A DNA stretch of 64,000 bases from Proteles cristata cristata (GCA_017311185.1 JAESUZ010002387.1:434001-498000); one strand, 5' to 3'; numbered from the stretch's first letter, positions 10,453 through 23,255 are shown. The notes: generated from the letters alone by a model not told the origin. A program made the numbers and translations.

Positions 10453-11989
10453 AGAAGATAAATAGATAATAGATCCTCCAGCTTTTAAAAATATGCATAC
10501 CTTTCTTAGAACCTTGATATTAAATAATTTATTGGAACTAGAGAAATAGATAAACACTTGATATATTAACTCTAGAAACCTAGAAATCCCAGGAACTAGA
10601 TTTCAAAGGCTTTAGAAAGAATTCCTTATTAATGGCTTTACTAATGCATTCTTGGTTAAAGTGGAACTTGGGCCACTTTTGGTATCATTTTGTCCCTGAA
10701 CCGTTGCATGATAAACTTGTGCTCCAAAATGTCACCCACTCCACTGGAGGGAGCAGTGTAGGAAATGGTGAAGGAGGGGTGTCATTCCCACATTCACCCC
10801 CAGCAGCCCTTTTCTGCCGCTAAAGAGCCCAATGGTGTCCAATTCCTAATGTAAGTGTACAGCCTTGCCATCAGTTGGTGATTCTCTTGATAATCGCACC
10901 CTAGAGGCTTTTCAGGAATCCCTGTCCCTTTTCAGAATGAGCTTATTTATAGTCCTTACTTCCACTCCCACCCCTACCTTTCTGGAACCTTCCAAGCCTA
11001 GCTGGGCACCTGCTTCTGCTTCTCCATAAGGTCCTATTTCCACTCAAATCCTGGTGCATTTCCCAGGATTAGCTAGAGGCCAAATGTATACTATTCTGAA
11101 CAAACGCCTCCCACCTGAGAAGATCCAATCAAAGAGAAGACCCAATTCTCAAGAGAACACTGATTTAATTGCTCACCCTTGCCTATATCCCATGATCCAA
11201 GCCATTTTTACTATTATACCATCAAAATGAGAATAAGGAAACTGGATTTCCAGCTTCTTTTGTGTGATCAATATGTACTGGGCTTATTATTAAAGACCGA
11301 GTTGGGAAAGATTACTCTTCAAGGTACAGAAATTAAATGTCACCAATACCAAGATTGCCAGTGAAGTCACCAGAAAGAAAATGTTGGACACAAAAATGAT
11401 GTGTGTGTTGAAAGCTCATCATTGTTAACATTTTCTGGTGACATTCATTGCTTACCAACTTACTGAGAAGTGTGGCCTGATTATTTTCAGCAACAATGCA
11501 GCCGTTTCTTTGGAAGCAATAATAATTGTCATTGCAAAGGATTCACCTCTGTCAGAGAGGGAATAGTTTTAAATCTAGTTGAATAAGGGTATCACAGCAC
11601 ACTGTCTTGTAGGCAGCCACGAATTATTGAATTTCCATGACCCACATCATAAGGAATCTTTATTTTAAGTAGTCCATTTACAAAACACCTCAACTATGTT
11701 AAAAATCACAGGACTCTCAGTTTACACTTTAAAAGCAGGGAGAGCTCAATGTCTCCCTTTTGTTCCTGGATAAAAATAGTCAAATGAGTTATGGGGGAGG
11801 GCAAAGAAAAAGGTATGCATATGCCAGTAGCATTACTACTATGGTAGCAAAGTCAATGAAGTAACGTCTGCTGTTGCCAGTGCTGATTGTGAGTGTCAGA
11901 CATTCGTATGGATTTGCTCCACTCACTGAACACCCACAACCCAACAGGTAGTCTTCCGGGGGCCATACACACACTGACTTCACACCCCT
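10453..11989. other. Noncoding single-copy stretch
   Basis: No repeat recognised. ATTTTCTGGTGACATTC at 11430 partly mirrors GTCACCAGAAAGAAAATG at 11367, giving a weak inverted repeat about 60 bp apart. Confidence 0.4.
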
Positions 11990-12115
11990 GATGATCTTGC
12001 CAGTCGATATTCCCACTTCGTGGATAAAGGAAATTGAGCATCAGAAAGGCTGGCCAACCTGCCCTGTTAATGGCAAGGGAGGCAGACTTGATTCCAAAGT
12101 CCTTGTACTTTACAT
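11990..12115 (-). mobile_element. MIR fragment
   Basis: TATTCCCACTTCGTGGATAA, AGGAAATTGAGCATCAGAAA and GGCAGACTTGATTCCAAAGT follow the reverse-complement MIR order (attttacagatgaggaaactgaggc...ggattcgaacccag). Confidence 0.65.
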
Positions 12116-13806
12116 CAATATTTTCCAAATGAGTAAATGCCTGAATACAGAGACCACAGGGAAAAATTTTAGCATAGATTAAAGACATCATATCTCTCCA
12201 TGATGTAGGACCAGAAATAAAAGAAAATTCGTCACAATAACACTTTCTTATGTATTTCTCCAATGAAATACTTTTCTCCCCCACTGGTGAAAATAGGAAA
12301 TAAATACTACAAAAAAAATGAGCATAAAGTGAAAACAGACATTTCTCTTTATATATGTTGGTGATGTTGGCTCATCTTTCATATGGACAAACACCATGCC
12401 TCTATTCAGATAAAGAAGAGGCCGCTTGAGTTTATCTCCATGACCCCAAAAAGAATTAGCCAAAAATAACAGTTAATTCACTTGAGGTAAATAAGTCACT
12501 TTCAAACACCCTGGATGCCTCCTCTACCCCTTGTGAGAAAACACAGCTCCATTGGCTGAACGAAGTTTTTCACTTTCCATCCACCGTTCCATGTCTCGTG
12601 AAAGTCGGACAACTCTTAACCTAATGAACAAACACAGCAGAGTTAGCATCCTTCTTCTAAAGTGGAAGCTGTTCCCAGTGTCCTGCAGAGGAGGTTTGGT
12701 GGGGATGACAGTGGGGAAGGTGACCCGTCACACGCCCAGAATGACGAGCTACAAGAATAATAGGAAGTGAAAACAAGCCCCCAGCTTCCACGGAGAGAGT
12801 GGATTCATGAAAGGGAACCAGGGGCCTCACCTCGGCACAGATTTTCTGCTCACCCCTACTTGGACTATGATTTCATCACCTTACCATCTGATCCGGTCTA
12901 TTCTGATTGATTCTCAATGATGGGAAAGCTCACACTCAATTCTGATGCCTGAGGACACCCCAGTGCTGTGGCTGATTTATGGGAGTTATTGTTACAAAGG
13001 CAAACAACTACTTGGAAACAGCCGGCAAGCTAGTGACTTGCACCATAGCTCTTGGTGACCTCGGAAAGTAGAAGAGTGTTTCGTTTCTTATACTCTGGGT
13101 TGAATTACCACCCCAAAAATAGCCAGGGAGATTTCCTCCCATGAGGTCACATGGCTGAGCAGTGTTTCTAAAGGAAGCAAGTCATTTTGGTCTTTGCTTC
13201 CCCTCCCTTTCCTTAACCAAGAAAAGAAAGAAAAGAAGAAAAGGAATATTAGTACTGGGGTATCTTCCCCTGTATTTCCAGAACTTACCTCCTGGTTTCC
13301 CTGTTATTTCTACACACTTTTCCTTTTTGTAGAACAAGTCTGGCTTTGCTAAACCTGGCTCCATCAGTCCTTTCTCAAATTTAAGAAAAGTCTTATCATC
13401 TGCAACTTCTACCTTTGAATTCACCACATTTCTTGCCTCCAAATACCCACCAACTCATCCATGAGATGAAGAGAAGCAACAGCAGCTGCTTCCATGAAAC
13501 ACTCTATGGCTTTTAGGCTCATGGCCTGAATGTTAAGAATATGTATAACCATCTATCAAAATAATTTCAGATTTACATATAGGATCTAAATCCATGAAAA
13601 CACATTGAAAGACAGTATTTAAAATTATGTTCACTTTCATTGGGGATCTTCGGTTTTAAAATCCAAAAAGACAGAATTCCAAGAACCCACATTTAGACTC
13701 TGATCTTGGGAAGGTGACCAAAGTCTGACCTGGTTATCAAACCTGAAAGAATCGGGGGAGTTACAATGAATGAAGATGTGCACCAATGCAGACCTCACAG
13801 CAATAG
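12116..13806. other. Noncoding single-copy stretch
   Basis: No repeat recognised. An 86-codon minus-strand frame at 13182-13442 is lysine-rich and has no splice context. Confidence 0.4.
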
Positions 13807-14050
13807 AAAATTACTTAAAAAAATGTTTTTTAATTTATTTATGAGAGAGAGAGACAGAGAGAGAGAGACAGAGTGTGAGCCATGGAGAGGCAAAGAGAGA
13901 AGACGACACAGAATCCAAAGAAGACTCTAGGCTCTGAGCTGTCAACACAGAGCCCGGCATGGGGCTTGAACCCACAAACTGTGAAATCATGACCTGAGCT
14001 GAAGTTGGACGCTTAACCAACTGAGCCACCCAGGTGACCCAAAATTACTT
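13807..14050 (-). mobile_element. CAN-SINE, mid-age copy
   Basis: The body is 13817-14040, with an exact 10 bp repeat AAAATTACTT at 13807-13816 and 14041-14050. The head is GGGTCACCTGGGTGGCTCAG on the minus strand. It lies head-to-head with the next element. Confidence 0.95.
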
Positions 14051-14058
14051 TTAAAAAA

Positions 14059-14208
14059 GTGGTTCAGTTGGTTAAGCGTCCAACTCTGGGTCTCACCGTT
14101 TGTGAGATCAAGCTGATAGCGCAGAGCCTGCTTGGGATTCTCTCTCTCCCTCTTCCCCTCCATCTCTCTCTCTCCCCAAAATAATAAATAAATAAACATT
14201 TAAAAAAA
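14059..14208 (+). mobile_element. CAN-SINE, 5'-truncated
   Basis: Begins inside the head at GTGGTTCAGTTGGTTAAGCG and runs to AATAAATAAACATTTAAAAA. Roughly the first 8 bp of the head and about 45 bp around the B box are missing. It shares orientation-opposed homology with the element just upstream. Confidence 0.85.
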
Positions 14209-15443
14209 GCACACAGAAAGCCACAAAATGCATTCCACCTAAGGAAGGACTTTAGTTTTGTCAGTCCTCTTTATACCTGACTATTCTAGAACAACAGAAA
14301 TGATTCTGAGTGCAGAGTAAGAACAAACTTTTTATTTGAACGGCTCATTATTCTGAATGAACTCCTTCCCACTGATTGTTTCCCCCTATCATAACCGCTG
14401 GGTCCGTGAGAGCAAAGTCTTATGCTCTAGGTCAAGTTCCCTGCTAAACACTTGGCTTGAATTCACTGTGAGGGTACGTGAAGTCTTCGAATTCCAAAGG
14501 ATGAGGACAGAAGGGAAAGAGCATTCTGAGGGGCTGGGGGTGAAGTGGCCGAAGGTGTGTAAGGTGGAAGCATAAGGGGAGTGGATGGGGAAGACTTTTG
14601 CAGGAAGTGAATGGAAGCGGAGTTTGGAAAAGTGCTGGAAGGTCAGATCCTAGGGTTCTTTTGGTGCTTGTCCAGGAGCAGCTGGACAAGGAGCTTGTCC
14701 AGGAGCAACCTCGGCTGATAGGCGGGAACTGCAGACCAGAGCTTTCCTGGGATCAGCTAAGGCATCTGGTTCTCTCTGTTTCCTTGTTATCAGTACTGAA
14801 AATCTACTGTCGTCGTCATGGTCATGCCTAACATGAAAACAATTTTTAGCACCCTCCCCTGCCCGACCCCCCCACCTCCCAACACACATGCCTCTCCTAG
14901 AGAGGGATACAGAAAGAGAAAGCTTTTCATTTTTTTAAATTTAGTCAGTCAGCCCATTACTGAGCCTGGTTTGTGGTTGGGGGTGAGAGCTGCTGAGTCA
15001 TGGCCGAGAGCCCGGTGGGAGCAAGCCAAGCCTGGAGGGCTGGGACTCGCGGGCCCGGGGGGCCCTGCCAGCACACGCAGGTCTCCGACTCAGCCCAGGT
15101 CAGGAGAGATTTCCTCATCGCTGCAAATCCGTTCTCAAGCATCCCAGCCGTGCCAGAAGCTTCCTCAGCACCCCTTTGCTGGCCGGTCCACCCCAGAAAC
15201 ATGATACATGCACCCAAGACAAAGCTGAGAAGAAATCCTATAAAACTCACACAAAAAGAGATCAAGGATTCCTACCCAAGAAACCAAGCAAATTGTTTTA
15301 TTTTATTGATAAAAGGGAGGACAAAATACTTTTTGAGGGGGGTTGTTTGGGGGATTTTTTTCCTTTTTTAAAGTAATTAATAACTACAAACTCCTTGAAT
15401 ATTAAAAGTACTACATAAGAACTTACTGTTCTTGCCCTGCGTG
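14209..15443. other. Noncoding, moderately GC-rich
   Basis: Contains the hairpin-forming repeat at 14667-14702. Several overlapping open frames between 14598 and 15371 on both strands have no domain and look like a by-product of GC content. Confidence 0.4.
14667..14702. repeat. Perfect 9 bp hairpin plus third copy
   Basis: CTTGTCCAG (14667-14675), a 6 nt loop and its exact complement CTGGACAAG (14682-14690) are followed by a second CTTGTCCAG at 14694-14702. The two direct copies extend to GCTTGTCCAGGAGCA. Confidence 0.9.
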
Positions 15444-15704
15444 TGAAAAAAAATGATTTCTTTTTTTTTTTATTTTAATGTTTTATTTATTTCTGAGAGA
15501 GAGAAGGAGACACAGCATGAGCAGGGGTGGGTGCTCAGAGAAAGAGGGAGACAGAATCTGAAATAGGCTTTAGGTTCTGAGCTGGCGGTCAACACAGAGC
15601 CCAATGTGGGACTCGAACCCACGAACCGCGAGATCGTGAACTGAGCCGAAGTCAGATGCTTAACTGACTGAGCCACCCAAGCGCCTCTGAAAAAAATGAT
15701 TTCT
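15444..15704 (-). mobile_element. CAN-SINE
   Basis: The body is 15462-15687. The flanking repeat TGAAAAAAATGATTTCT occurs at 15444-15461 (one extra A) and 15688-15704. The B box region GGTTCGAGTCCC is readable on the minus strand. Confidence 0.95.
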
Positions 15705-17271
15705 GGAAAAAATCATCGAGACAGGTTTGTTGAACGGAAGACGGTGCAATTGTGATTTGTTGTGCCGAGACTAAGTATGGTGGATATTTTATATGTGACT
15801 CGGAAAAAGAAGGCCTTCAAAGATGCTGTCTGGGTCATTGAATGTGAATACATACAGGATAGACAGAAATACATCGCCTCAACTTTAAGTAATTACTCCT
15901 GCTGTTACCGCAGTGTCTGCTATCTCAGGAGGCCTGTGTGAAGCGCATCATTACCGTTCAGGTGAGTGCTCTGCCCCCCTTGGGCAGGGATGTCCCCCTG
16001 CAAGCCCCTGGGAGCCCCGGGGGCAGAACCACCCCACCCCCAGCACTGCACCTGCACCGTGGCGCACATCTGGCCAACGACTGGCACAGCAGTCTCGTAG
16101 GATTGTTCCGATCACAACTTCAGTCACATTGCAACAGAAGAGTAAGCAGCTACTCAGTACCACTGCTTCTAGCCAACGCTTTAGATCACACCCCCAACGT
16201 CTCCCTTTGGAATTACCCTGTCACCCTTCCTGATTGGGCCCCAAGGGTCCAGTCTCAGCCCCCCTGCAGTCCCCACCCCACTAACATACCAGAGCGATAT
16301 GCCTGTTTTGCTATCTGCTGAGGCATAACATCATCTTCGGGATATAATCCAGATTCCCGTACATGCTGTAGAGAATCTTCCCTTTCTGCAGAGGCCAGGC
16401 TTTCAGTAATGAGGCTCCCAGGTGAGAAAACACATCAAATAAGGTGTAAGGGGGGCTATGTAAAGATTCCCTCCTGTACACAAGTCTTCATAGCTCAGGA
16501 AAGGTGTGAGCACCTAGAACATACTGAGCAGATGCCCAATAACTGTCAGACCCGGACACCTGTCACTGTGGCAGGAAAAATGGTGCAGACAGAGGAGACA
16601 GGTGACACAGTGTGACTCCAGCCACATTTCCATGCAAGGCTGTGAGCTTGAAGGCCACAGACAAGAGGCCAAATACTCTGGGCCTTTACTGCCTTCTTCA
16701 ATTGTTCCTTATGAAATGACTTCACAGACAGCTGCACTGACGCAGAGCAATTCCAAGGCGACTCAGCAGAAAATCTAAGCTAAGGCTCCCATCCCACTTC
16801 ACGATGCCCTGACCTCTTGGTCAGTGGCTACCACACAAACCACATGAACATGAACACGTTCTATTGTTTGTGAAGACTTTGAAAATACCCATTCTCTTCT
16901 CAAAATATCCATTCTCCTCTCCACTCTGCAGTCCCTTCATGACAGACAGAAGCAGAAAAGGCAGCTCAGACACTACAGACGTGTTTCCCTCAGCAAGGCC
17001 CTCACCTTCTTCTGCTTTCTCCACCTCATGACTCACATGTCATTTGTACACTGTCCATTCCCAAATTGGAATGGAAGCACAACCCACTGGCTGAACACAC
17101 ATAGACATTGGTTTGAACGATGCCGACACAAAGTTCACGGGGTGGAGTGTGGTGAGGGCCATTGTGTCATGGCTGCTGTGCTCATAGGTTTGCCTACTCT
17201 GAGCAACATGGTGGTAGGTTGCTTGTGTCTTTCTACTGGGATCGATAACAATCCCAGGCCAGAGAGGAGAG
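15705..17271. other. Noncoding stretch with a possible microexon
   Basis: The only feature singled out is the exon-like 15914-15961 segment. Frames at 15913-16321 are proline/serine-rich and overlap one another on both strands. Confidence 0.35.
15914..15961 (+). other. Possible 48 bp microexon (unproven)
   Basis: The acceptor ctcctgctgttaccgcag ends at 15913 and the donor CAG|GTGAGT starts at 15962. The 48 bp between them is an exact multiple of three, and the frame reading CLLSQEACVKRIITVQ is open. Both splice sites fit the consensus well. I do not recognise the peptide, and no neighbouring exon is known. Confidence 0.2.
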
Positions 17272-17480
17272 CCCATTGCCCTGTAACAAAATTCCCCCAA
17301 AAGGAGCAGCTTACAGCAATGACATTCGTGTATCGCAGTGCAGTGGGCCAGGAATCTGTAAGCCACTTAGCCAAGTGGCTCTGGCTCAGGGTCCCTCATG
17401 AAACTGTAGCCAAGTTGTCAGTCAAAGCTGTGGTCACACGAAGGATTGGAGGCACAGGAGGAAAAGGTTGCAAGTTCAGA
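17272..17480. mobile_element. Ancient interspersed repeat, family not assigned
   Basis: CCTGTAACAAAATTCCCCCA, AGCAGCTTACAGCAATGACA, CAGTGGGCCAGGAATCTGTA, GGCTCTGGCTCAGGGTCCCT and CAGTCAAAGCTGTGGTCA follow the order of a common mammalian repeat (ataacaaattaccacaaac...gtgggtcaggagtctg...gctcagggtc...caatcaaggtgtc). I could not place it in a named family. Confidence 0.45.
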
Positions 17481-18531
17481 AAACCACGAGTCTTGCGTGG
17501 CTTAGACACGTGGTACACGGAGAGGGGTTGGAGATATAGGATTTGGGTCTAGGCAGGTAGGTCCTCTCCATATTGCAATGCTTCTCAAATGGCAGATGCT
17601 GGCCTCTGGCGTCCACAGGGAGCCCTTCTGGAAGTGAACCACCATGCTGCATCTGTAGAAGTAAGTCACTGGCACTGTAGAAACCGGAGAGGCTATGGAT
17701 TCGGGAAGGAAGAAGCCAGCAGTCTATACAGGTGGCCCAGGGAGAAACGCTGTAACTATGAAGCAGAGCTGAAGAAGACAACACAGAGCATCTGGACTCA
17801 GAGAACGATCTGATGTTGCAAGTGAGGGAAAGAGGATCATTTTAACAAATCAGACACTATTTGACACACCCAGAGAGGCTCGGTACTTTCTCCATTGTCA
17901 GTCAGGGATGCTGTTTCCAAGGGCAAGGACTTTGTCCATCTCCCCAGGGAAGGTCACTACCAGCGCATGTCTGTTGCTCATGTCTGTGAAACTTCACGTG
18001 GCAGAAATAGCATCTTGTTGTCGGCTCAAACATTTCTTCAAAATGTCCTTAGCAAAGCATGTTAGTCTCTGGGCAAAATGATTTAAAATTAGTAAAGTCA
18101 ATATTTGATTTGGACGTAGTCAGGAAAGTGGAATTTTCCATGGAGAATCAGAGCTGTGACCGGGATATGGTAAATTGGAACAATGGCCCTGACTCCTGCA
18201 TTTTGAGAAGACAAGACTGCTGGGCCCCGGGAGTGATTCAAGGCAGGAAAAGGGATGGATTCACCAGCAAGAGCTGTGAGCCAAGAGTTTGGTGAGACAA
18301 TCATTCTCTAAAGGTCATCCTACCACCACGGGTTCCTCCTGATTTTACTAAACCCAAACTCCAACTTGGCCCTCCACCCTCTAGCCCAGCCCCAGACTTC
18401 TCTCTTCCACTATAAAACTGACTTCAGTGTTTGTGATTCCCTTTTTTGTCCAGGGAAGAATAACTGGTGTGTAGAAAACATATCGTTTATCTCACCTGTA
18501 TCACAGCCTCGCAGGAATGATCTTGAACTCT
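17481..18531. other. Noncoding, nothing recognised
   Basis: May contain more of the ancient repeat upstream, but I cannot trace it past about 17.5 kb. Confidence 0.35.
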
Positions 18532-18786
18532 CCACCTTCCATCTTCTTTTTCTTTTCTTTTTTTTAATGTTTATTTATTTTTGAGACAATGAGAAACAGA
18601 GCATGTGTAGGAGAGGGGCTGAGAATGAGGGAGACACAGAATCCAAAACAGGCTCCAGGCTCTGAGCTGTCAACACAGAGCCTGATGTGGGGCTTGAACC
18701 CACAAACCGTGAGATCATGACCTGAGCCAAAGTTGGATGCTTAACAGACTGAACCACCCAGGTGCCCCCACCACCTTCCATCTTCT
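18532..18786 (-). mobile_element. CAN-SINE with 16 bp target-site duplication
   Basis: The body is 18548-18770. An exact 16 bp repeat CCACCTTCCATCTTCT lies at 18532-18547 and 18771-18786. The head and boxes are moderately diverged (GGGCACCTGGGTGGTTCAGT on the minus strand). Confidence 0.95.
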
Positions 18787-21700
18787 AAGAGAGTCCTACA
18801 AAAGCTCTCAGTTCCAGATGAGTCAAGAGACCAGCCTGATTCCATCAACCCTCTAGGGTGGAACAAGCCTCTACCACTCTTGACTGTGCCCTCCTCTGAC
18901 TCATCTAGCTACAGTTTCTCAACTGTATTGATCTTCCCAAAGAACCAACTTTCCAGAGGATCAACTTAACACCTAATAACTAGGTTATTAATTTGAGATC
19001 TTTCTTCTTTTTTAATGAATGTGTGTACAGATATAATTCCCTGTGAGACTGTCCTCACTGCCTCTCACAGATTTCAGTATGTTGTGTTCATTCCCCTCTT
19101 TTAGCCATAAAAATAATCACAGTGAACTGGGAAAACAGAAGGCACAGGGACTACAAGTGGTCATGCATGAGTGTGGCTTTTCCCTAAATTAAACCTACAG
19201 TTTATTAGGGTTAAAAGATGGTTCCAATAGTAAGCTGAGTTCTTCTTCTGCCTAAGGAAGAAGCTGTCTTTGCTAACTAAATGGTGGTCTAAGGAGACTC
19301 TTTTGGTTCTTTGAGATCCCGTGGCACATTTGAGTAGGTCAATATGAAGCACAGTGTCGGCTCCATGATGAGTTTGTGGTAAATGTCTCTGAGGTCAGGG
19401 AACACATTTCATAGTGGCCAGGAAGAACTGGACGAAGGTTTCTATTTATCACCCTGGACCATGAACGGTGCCAAATATGGTTGCAGGGGTCAGGTCACCA
19501 CGATCCTCATCCAAGGCCACCTCTCCACACTGCCCAGCCTCCTTCATCAGCCGGTGTGGAAAACTGGCCACACTTCAGAGGGACGTCCATCATTTTGTGG
19601 TCTGGGATCTGGATGATTTAGCAGGTGACCATGAGCCAGCACTAAACAGAATGGGGCTGAATTTCCTAGGGACACATGAAACTAATGCCCTGGCCTCTTG
19701 CGGTTACAAAAGCTCCTTCCCAACACAGCACAATTCAGCCCAGGAAACTTCCTAGGTGATTTTGGTTGGATGCAGATTTGCGCCTCACTTCCAGGCCTCC
19801 ACTGTTTTGGAATGTTGCTATGCATTATTAAACAGCTGCCACATTTAGTCCAAGAGGTGGCTGCGTTTCAATGGCTGGTGAAGTAATTCCTGTTTATATG
19901 TGCAGTCGCAAAAAGTTTTGGAACCCTCTGGCATGAGAAGCATCTTATAATACATCATTACTTATTTTTAACAATAGTCGGAGGGGGATGAGGGCTTTTT
20001 CCCACATCCCCATACTTTGAAAGGTGATATAGTCAACCAGGAACAACTTCTGATGGGTTCTCTGCTTTATCCAGTTGATTAGAGCACAGCTGGGAATGTC
20101 GCTTTAATGGCGAAACAAATCTTAAGGTAATTTCTTGGAATGCGTGTCTGATGAGACAAGACCAGAAAAAAAAAAGTGAAGTTGAACAATCATCTTCATA
20201 GTTCGTTGCCTAGAACAATAGGAGAAGAATTTGTATTCTACTGAATCACGTAGCCATTGTGGTCATCATGAGCTGATAAGCCCAGGTGACTATGGAAATC
20301 AAATTATTTCTTTCAGAAAGCTGGCAACAAACACTCTTGCTAAACTTGTCATATTAGTATAGGCCAAAAGCTAGGCATTCCCAAATCATATATCATATTT
20401 TGATAGCTCACTTTTTTCCGAAGGGATGGAATTAGTCTGCAAGCAGCACTCGCCAGTACAATTAAAATTGTTTTACAAAGGGGAAAACTATAGCAAAGAG
20501 AAATTGAGTAATTCACTCATTGTCTCGGCTGAGTCATGACCTAAGAAACCTAAGAAACGAAGCCTTTTCCCCTCACTTCCTGTCTCCTTGGCCCTTAAAG
20601 GATTGTAGTGCTAGGCAAAATTTCCCCTTAGTTTCATTTTTAATAAATTCTCAGATTTAGATCGATTCAAACTTCCATTGTGAGGTAGAAAAGAAGAGGA
20701 AAGAAAGGATGTACTCTAACCAAACAATGAGCAGACTAAGCCTTTGATGCTCTGCAGCTCAAAAGATCTTACAGAAATAAATAGAAAATAGTTTGCAAAA
20801 AGAGACACCTCTCGCCATGTTTGTGTAAGTCACCCTCCTGAACAATCTTAACTCTGTGCAAATGCCCGGCTTCTGATTTTCACGTATTCAATAAGGCTGC
20901 TGTCTTTCCTTCAAAGCACAAAAACATGTGGTCTCTCTTTAATAAAGAAGCACACTTCTAAAGTTCTTCAAACCAAGAATAGACACCTATTTTAGAGATG
21001 GCTCCGTCACTGAGGCTTCTGTTTACATCTCTTTACAAATGCAATGAAAGGTATTAACCAAAACACAGGAGGGCAGAAACATTTTTCAGTGCAATTTAAA
21101 AAGGTTTAGTCCTACATATGTCAGATATATCCCTTTCTTATCACATCTCTCTATCTCTTCACCTCATCCACAGCTCTAAAAACTGCCACTGGAACGTTCT
21201 CAAACTGAAAACTGGGTGCAGGCCAATATCCAGACTTTGTATTTGCTTAGCAAACATCAAAGAGTGAATAATGTGTTGTCATTCCCTGACCTTAGAAGAA
21301 GGTTGGGCATAAAGTAACGGCCTTAGTCACCGTGTAGAATGTTGGTACCAAAGCAGTACTTCCCGCAGCTGGATTCTTTCCTTCTTTGTCCGAAAGGGAG
21401 CAGCTGGGAGTAGGTGCTTCGTTTCCTCACCTCCACAAAGCCGTGGGCAGCCGTGGTCTGAAGAAGATGGTGGGAGTTATCATGTAGAAAACCAGGTTCA
21501 AGTGCCGGCCTGTCTCCTAACCAGCAGTGGGGCCTTGGGTTTGCCGCTCCACCTCCCCGACCTTTTCCATCTGTGAGAGGAAGAACAGAGGACTTGCAAG
21601 GTCTGCAAGTCTGAGATTCAAATGCGACAAGCCAAGGGTTCGTTGTTCCCTGACAGGGAGATGCCTGAAGACAGTCTTGCTTCCTGCCCGTCCTGCTTTA

Positions 21701-21969
21701 GCGCTTCGGGACCCGGCCATGTGCTCCACTCTGTGAATCTAAAGAGCTTGTTACAAGGCTCTTTAGAGCCAGGGCCCTCCTTCTCCCTGAACTGTGTTGC
21801 ACTCTGTAGGACACGGCTCAGCCATCACCCCTCCACGAGGGGCCCTCCCAGCCCCCATGCTCCCTGGTAGCCTACACTCCCCTACCAAACCCTGGGCGTC
21901 TCCTGGATGGTCTCCTGGATGCTCACCTCCTGGCCAGCAAGGCTACTGGTTCCACTGTCCCCCAACAGA
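18787..21969. other. 3.2 kb with no recognised repeat
   Basis: The longest stretch here without any SINE, LINE, MIR or microsatellite I can see. Small local duplications occur (CCTAAGAAA twice near 20541; TCTCCTGGATG twice at 21899-21921). The frames at 19383-19755 have no domain. Confidence 0.45.
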
Positions 21970-22110
21970 GCAATGATAACGGTGACCACTTACTTGGGCC
22001 ACCTTACGCTTTCACTCACAACCACCCTCGGAGGTGAGCATCCTAGGCAACGTGCCCAAGATTTACATGAGCAATGAGTGACAGAGCTGAAATTTGGATT
22101 CGGGAGTGCT
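21970..22110 (-). mobile_element. MIR fragment
   Basis: Reverse-complement MIR order: CACTTACTTGGGCCACCTTA, TCACAACCACCCTCGGAGGT, then TGACAGAGCTGAAATTTGGA and TTCGGGAGTGCTG. Confidence 0.65.
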
Positions 22111-23255
22111 GTCCCGAAGGTGGGCCCATACCATCTGCTGCCTCTCTGACGGGTCCTCAGAATATGTGCCTTCAGTGCCCTGAATGCCACCACCTGCAGC
22201 CAGGGGGTGCCGCTGCTTAGTCTGAGCGCCAATGGCATTGGGATGGTTCCACTGATCCCATGCTGCCTTGACCTGAAGCTGCCTACCCCCTGAGCTGTCT
22301 GCACCCCCCTCAGATGACAAAGAAGCCTGTAAACCTCTCTGCCTCCAATGGCATCTTACATGTAATAGACATTAAGTGGCTATTTATTGAACAAATAAAA
22401 ACATTAGTGAGATAGTGTTCATTTAATCATGGACATGCAGCCTTAGGGGAAAACAACACATGACCTAAAGACAGAGTAAAAGTGCCCAAGAGAATGTAAC
22501 ATTCTCTACATTAAGAAAAAAAATTTTTTTCTGAAAATATCAGCATAACAGAAACTAAATTATAATAAAACCAAATGATTCCCCAGCGACAAATTCTGAG
22601 ATAGAACATTCAAACTGAATACATAGAAAAGAGACCAGTAGGCTTAAGGAAATATTTACCCTGGAGTTTATGGCTATGGCCGGTGTCCAGGAGGCAAAAA
22701 TGATCAGTGTTTACAGACTTTAGTGCACAGGACTCAAACTCACTGTTCCCTGAGAACTTCACTTTACTTGCTGTCATCTAGTTCCTGTTTAAGAACTGCA
22801 CCAACTGAGTCTGTGTGTCTTCGGCTACAGAGGCCATTGTCATTCTGTCCTCATTTCTTTTGTACTATTGCATATGTTCTCTCTTCTTTTATTTATTCAT
22901 TCTTTTTTTTTTTTTTTTTTTGGATAGCATTTTATTTCTCTAGTCTCAGCTGTATTGCTCCATCTTATTTTTCCCTCAAGTTCTTACACAACCCAATGAC
23001 ATTGGTTTCTTGGAAGTTCTTGTTATTCCAAAATTAGAATCTCGACTTACCTGTAATTCGTTCTTTCTGTGCTCCTCTGATACACACCGTCTCTGCCTCC
23101 CTCACACAACTGCCTCACTGAAAGACAGAGGCCCCTTTATGGATTCTCATGGTGATGGATTCACTCTACTAAATCATCACTAAATAGAGTCAGCAGTTTT
23201 GAAAATATCAGAATTTTGAGTATTTGTCTTGGTGAGAAATATGCAAATATCCAAA
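22111..23255. other. Noncoding, with a T-run
   Basis: A run of about 19 T at 22903-22921 follows a TTTATTTATTC segment. It could be the tail of a decayed minus-strand retroposon, but I recognise no body behind it. Confidence 0.4.

Noticed and set aside
11853..12284. 143-codon minus-strand frame
   Set aside because: Runs through a MIR and unrelated flanks, so it is a chance frame.
17028..17552. Longest open frame in the window, 174 codons, plus strand
   Set aside because: It overlaps an ancient interspersed repeat, has no recognisable domain, no promoter or splice context, and long frames occur on the opposite strand over the same bases.
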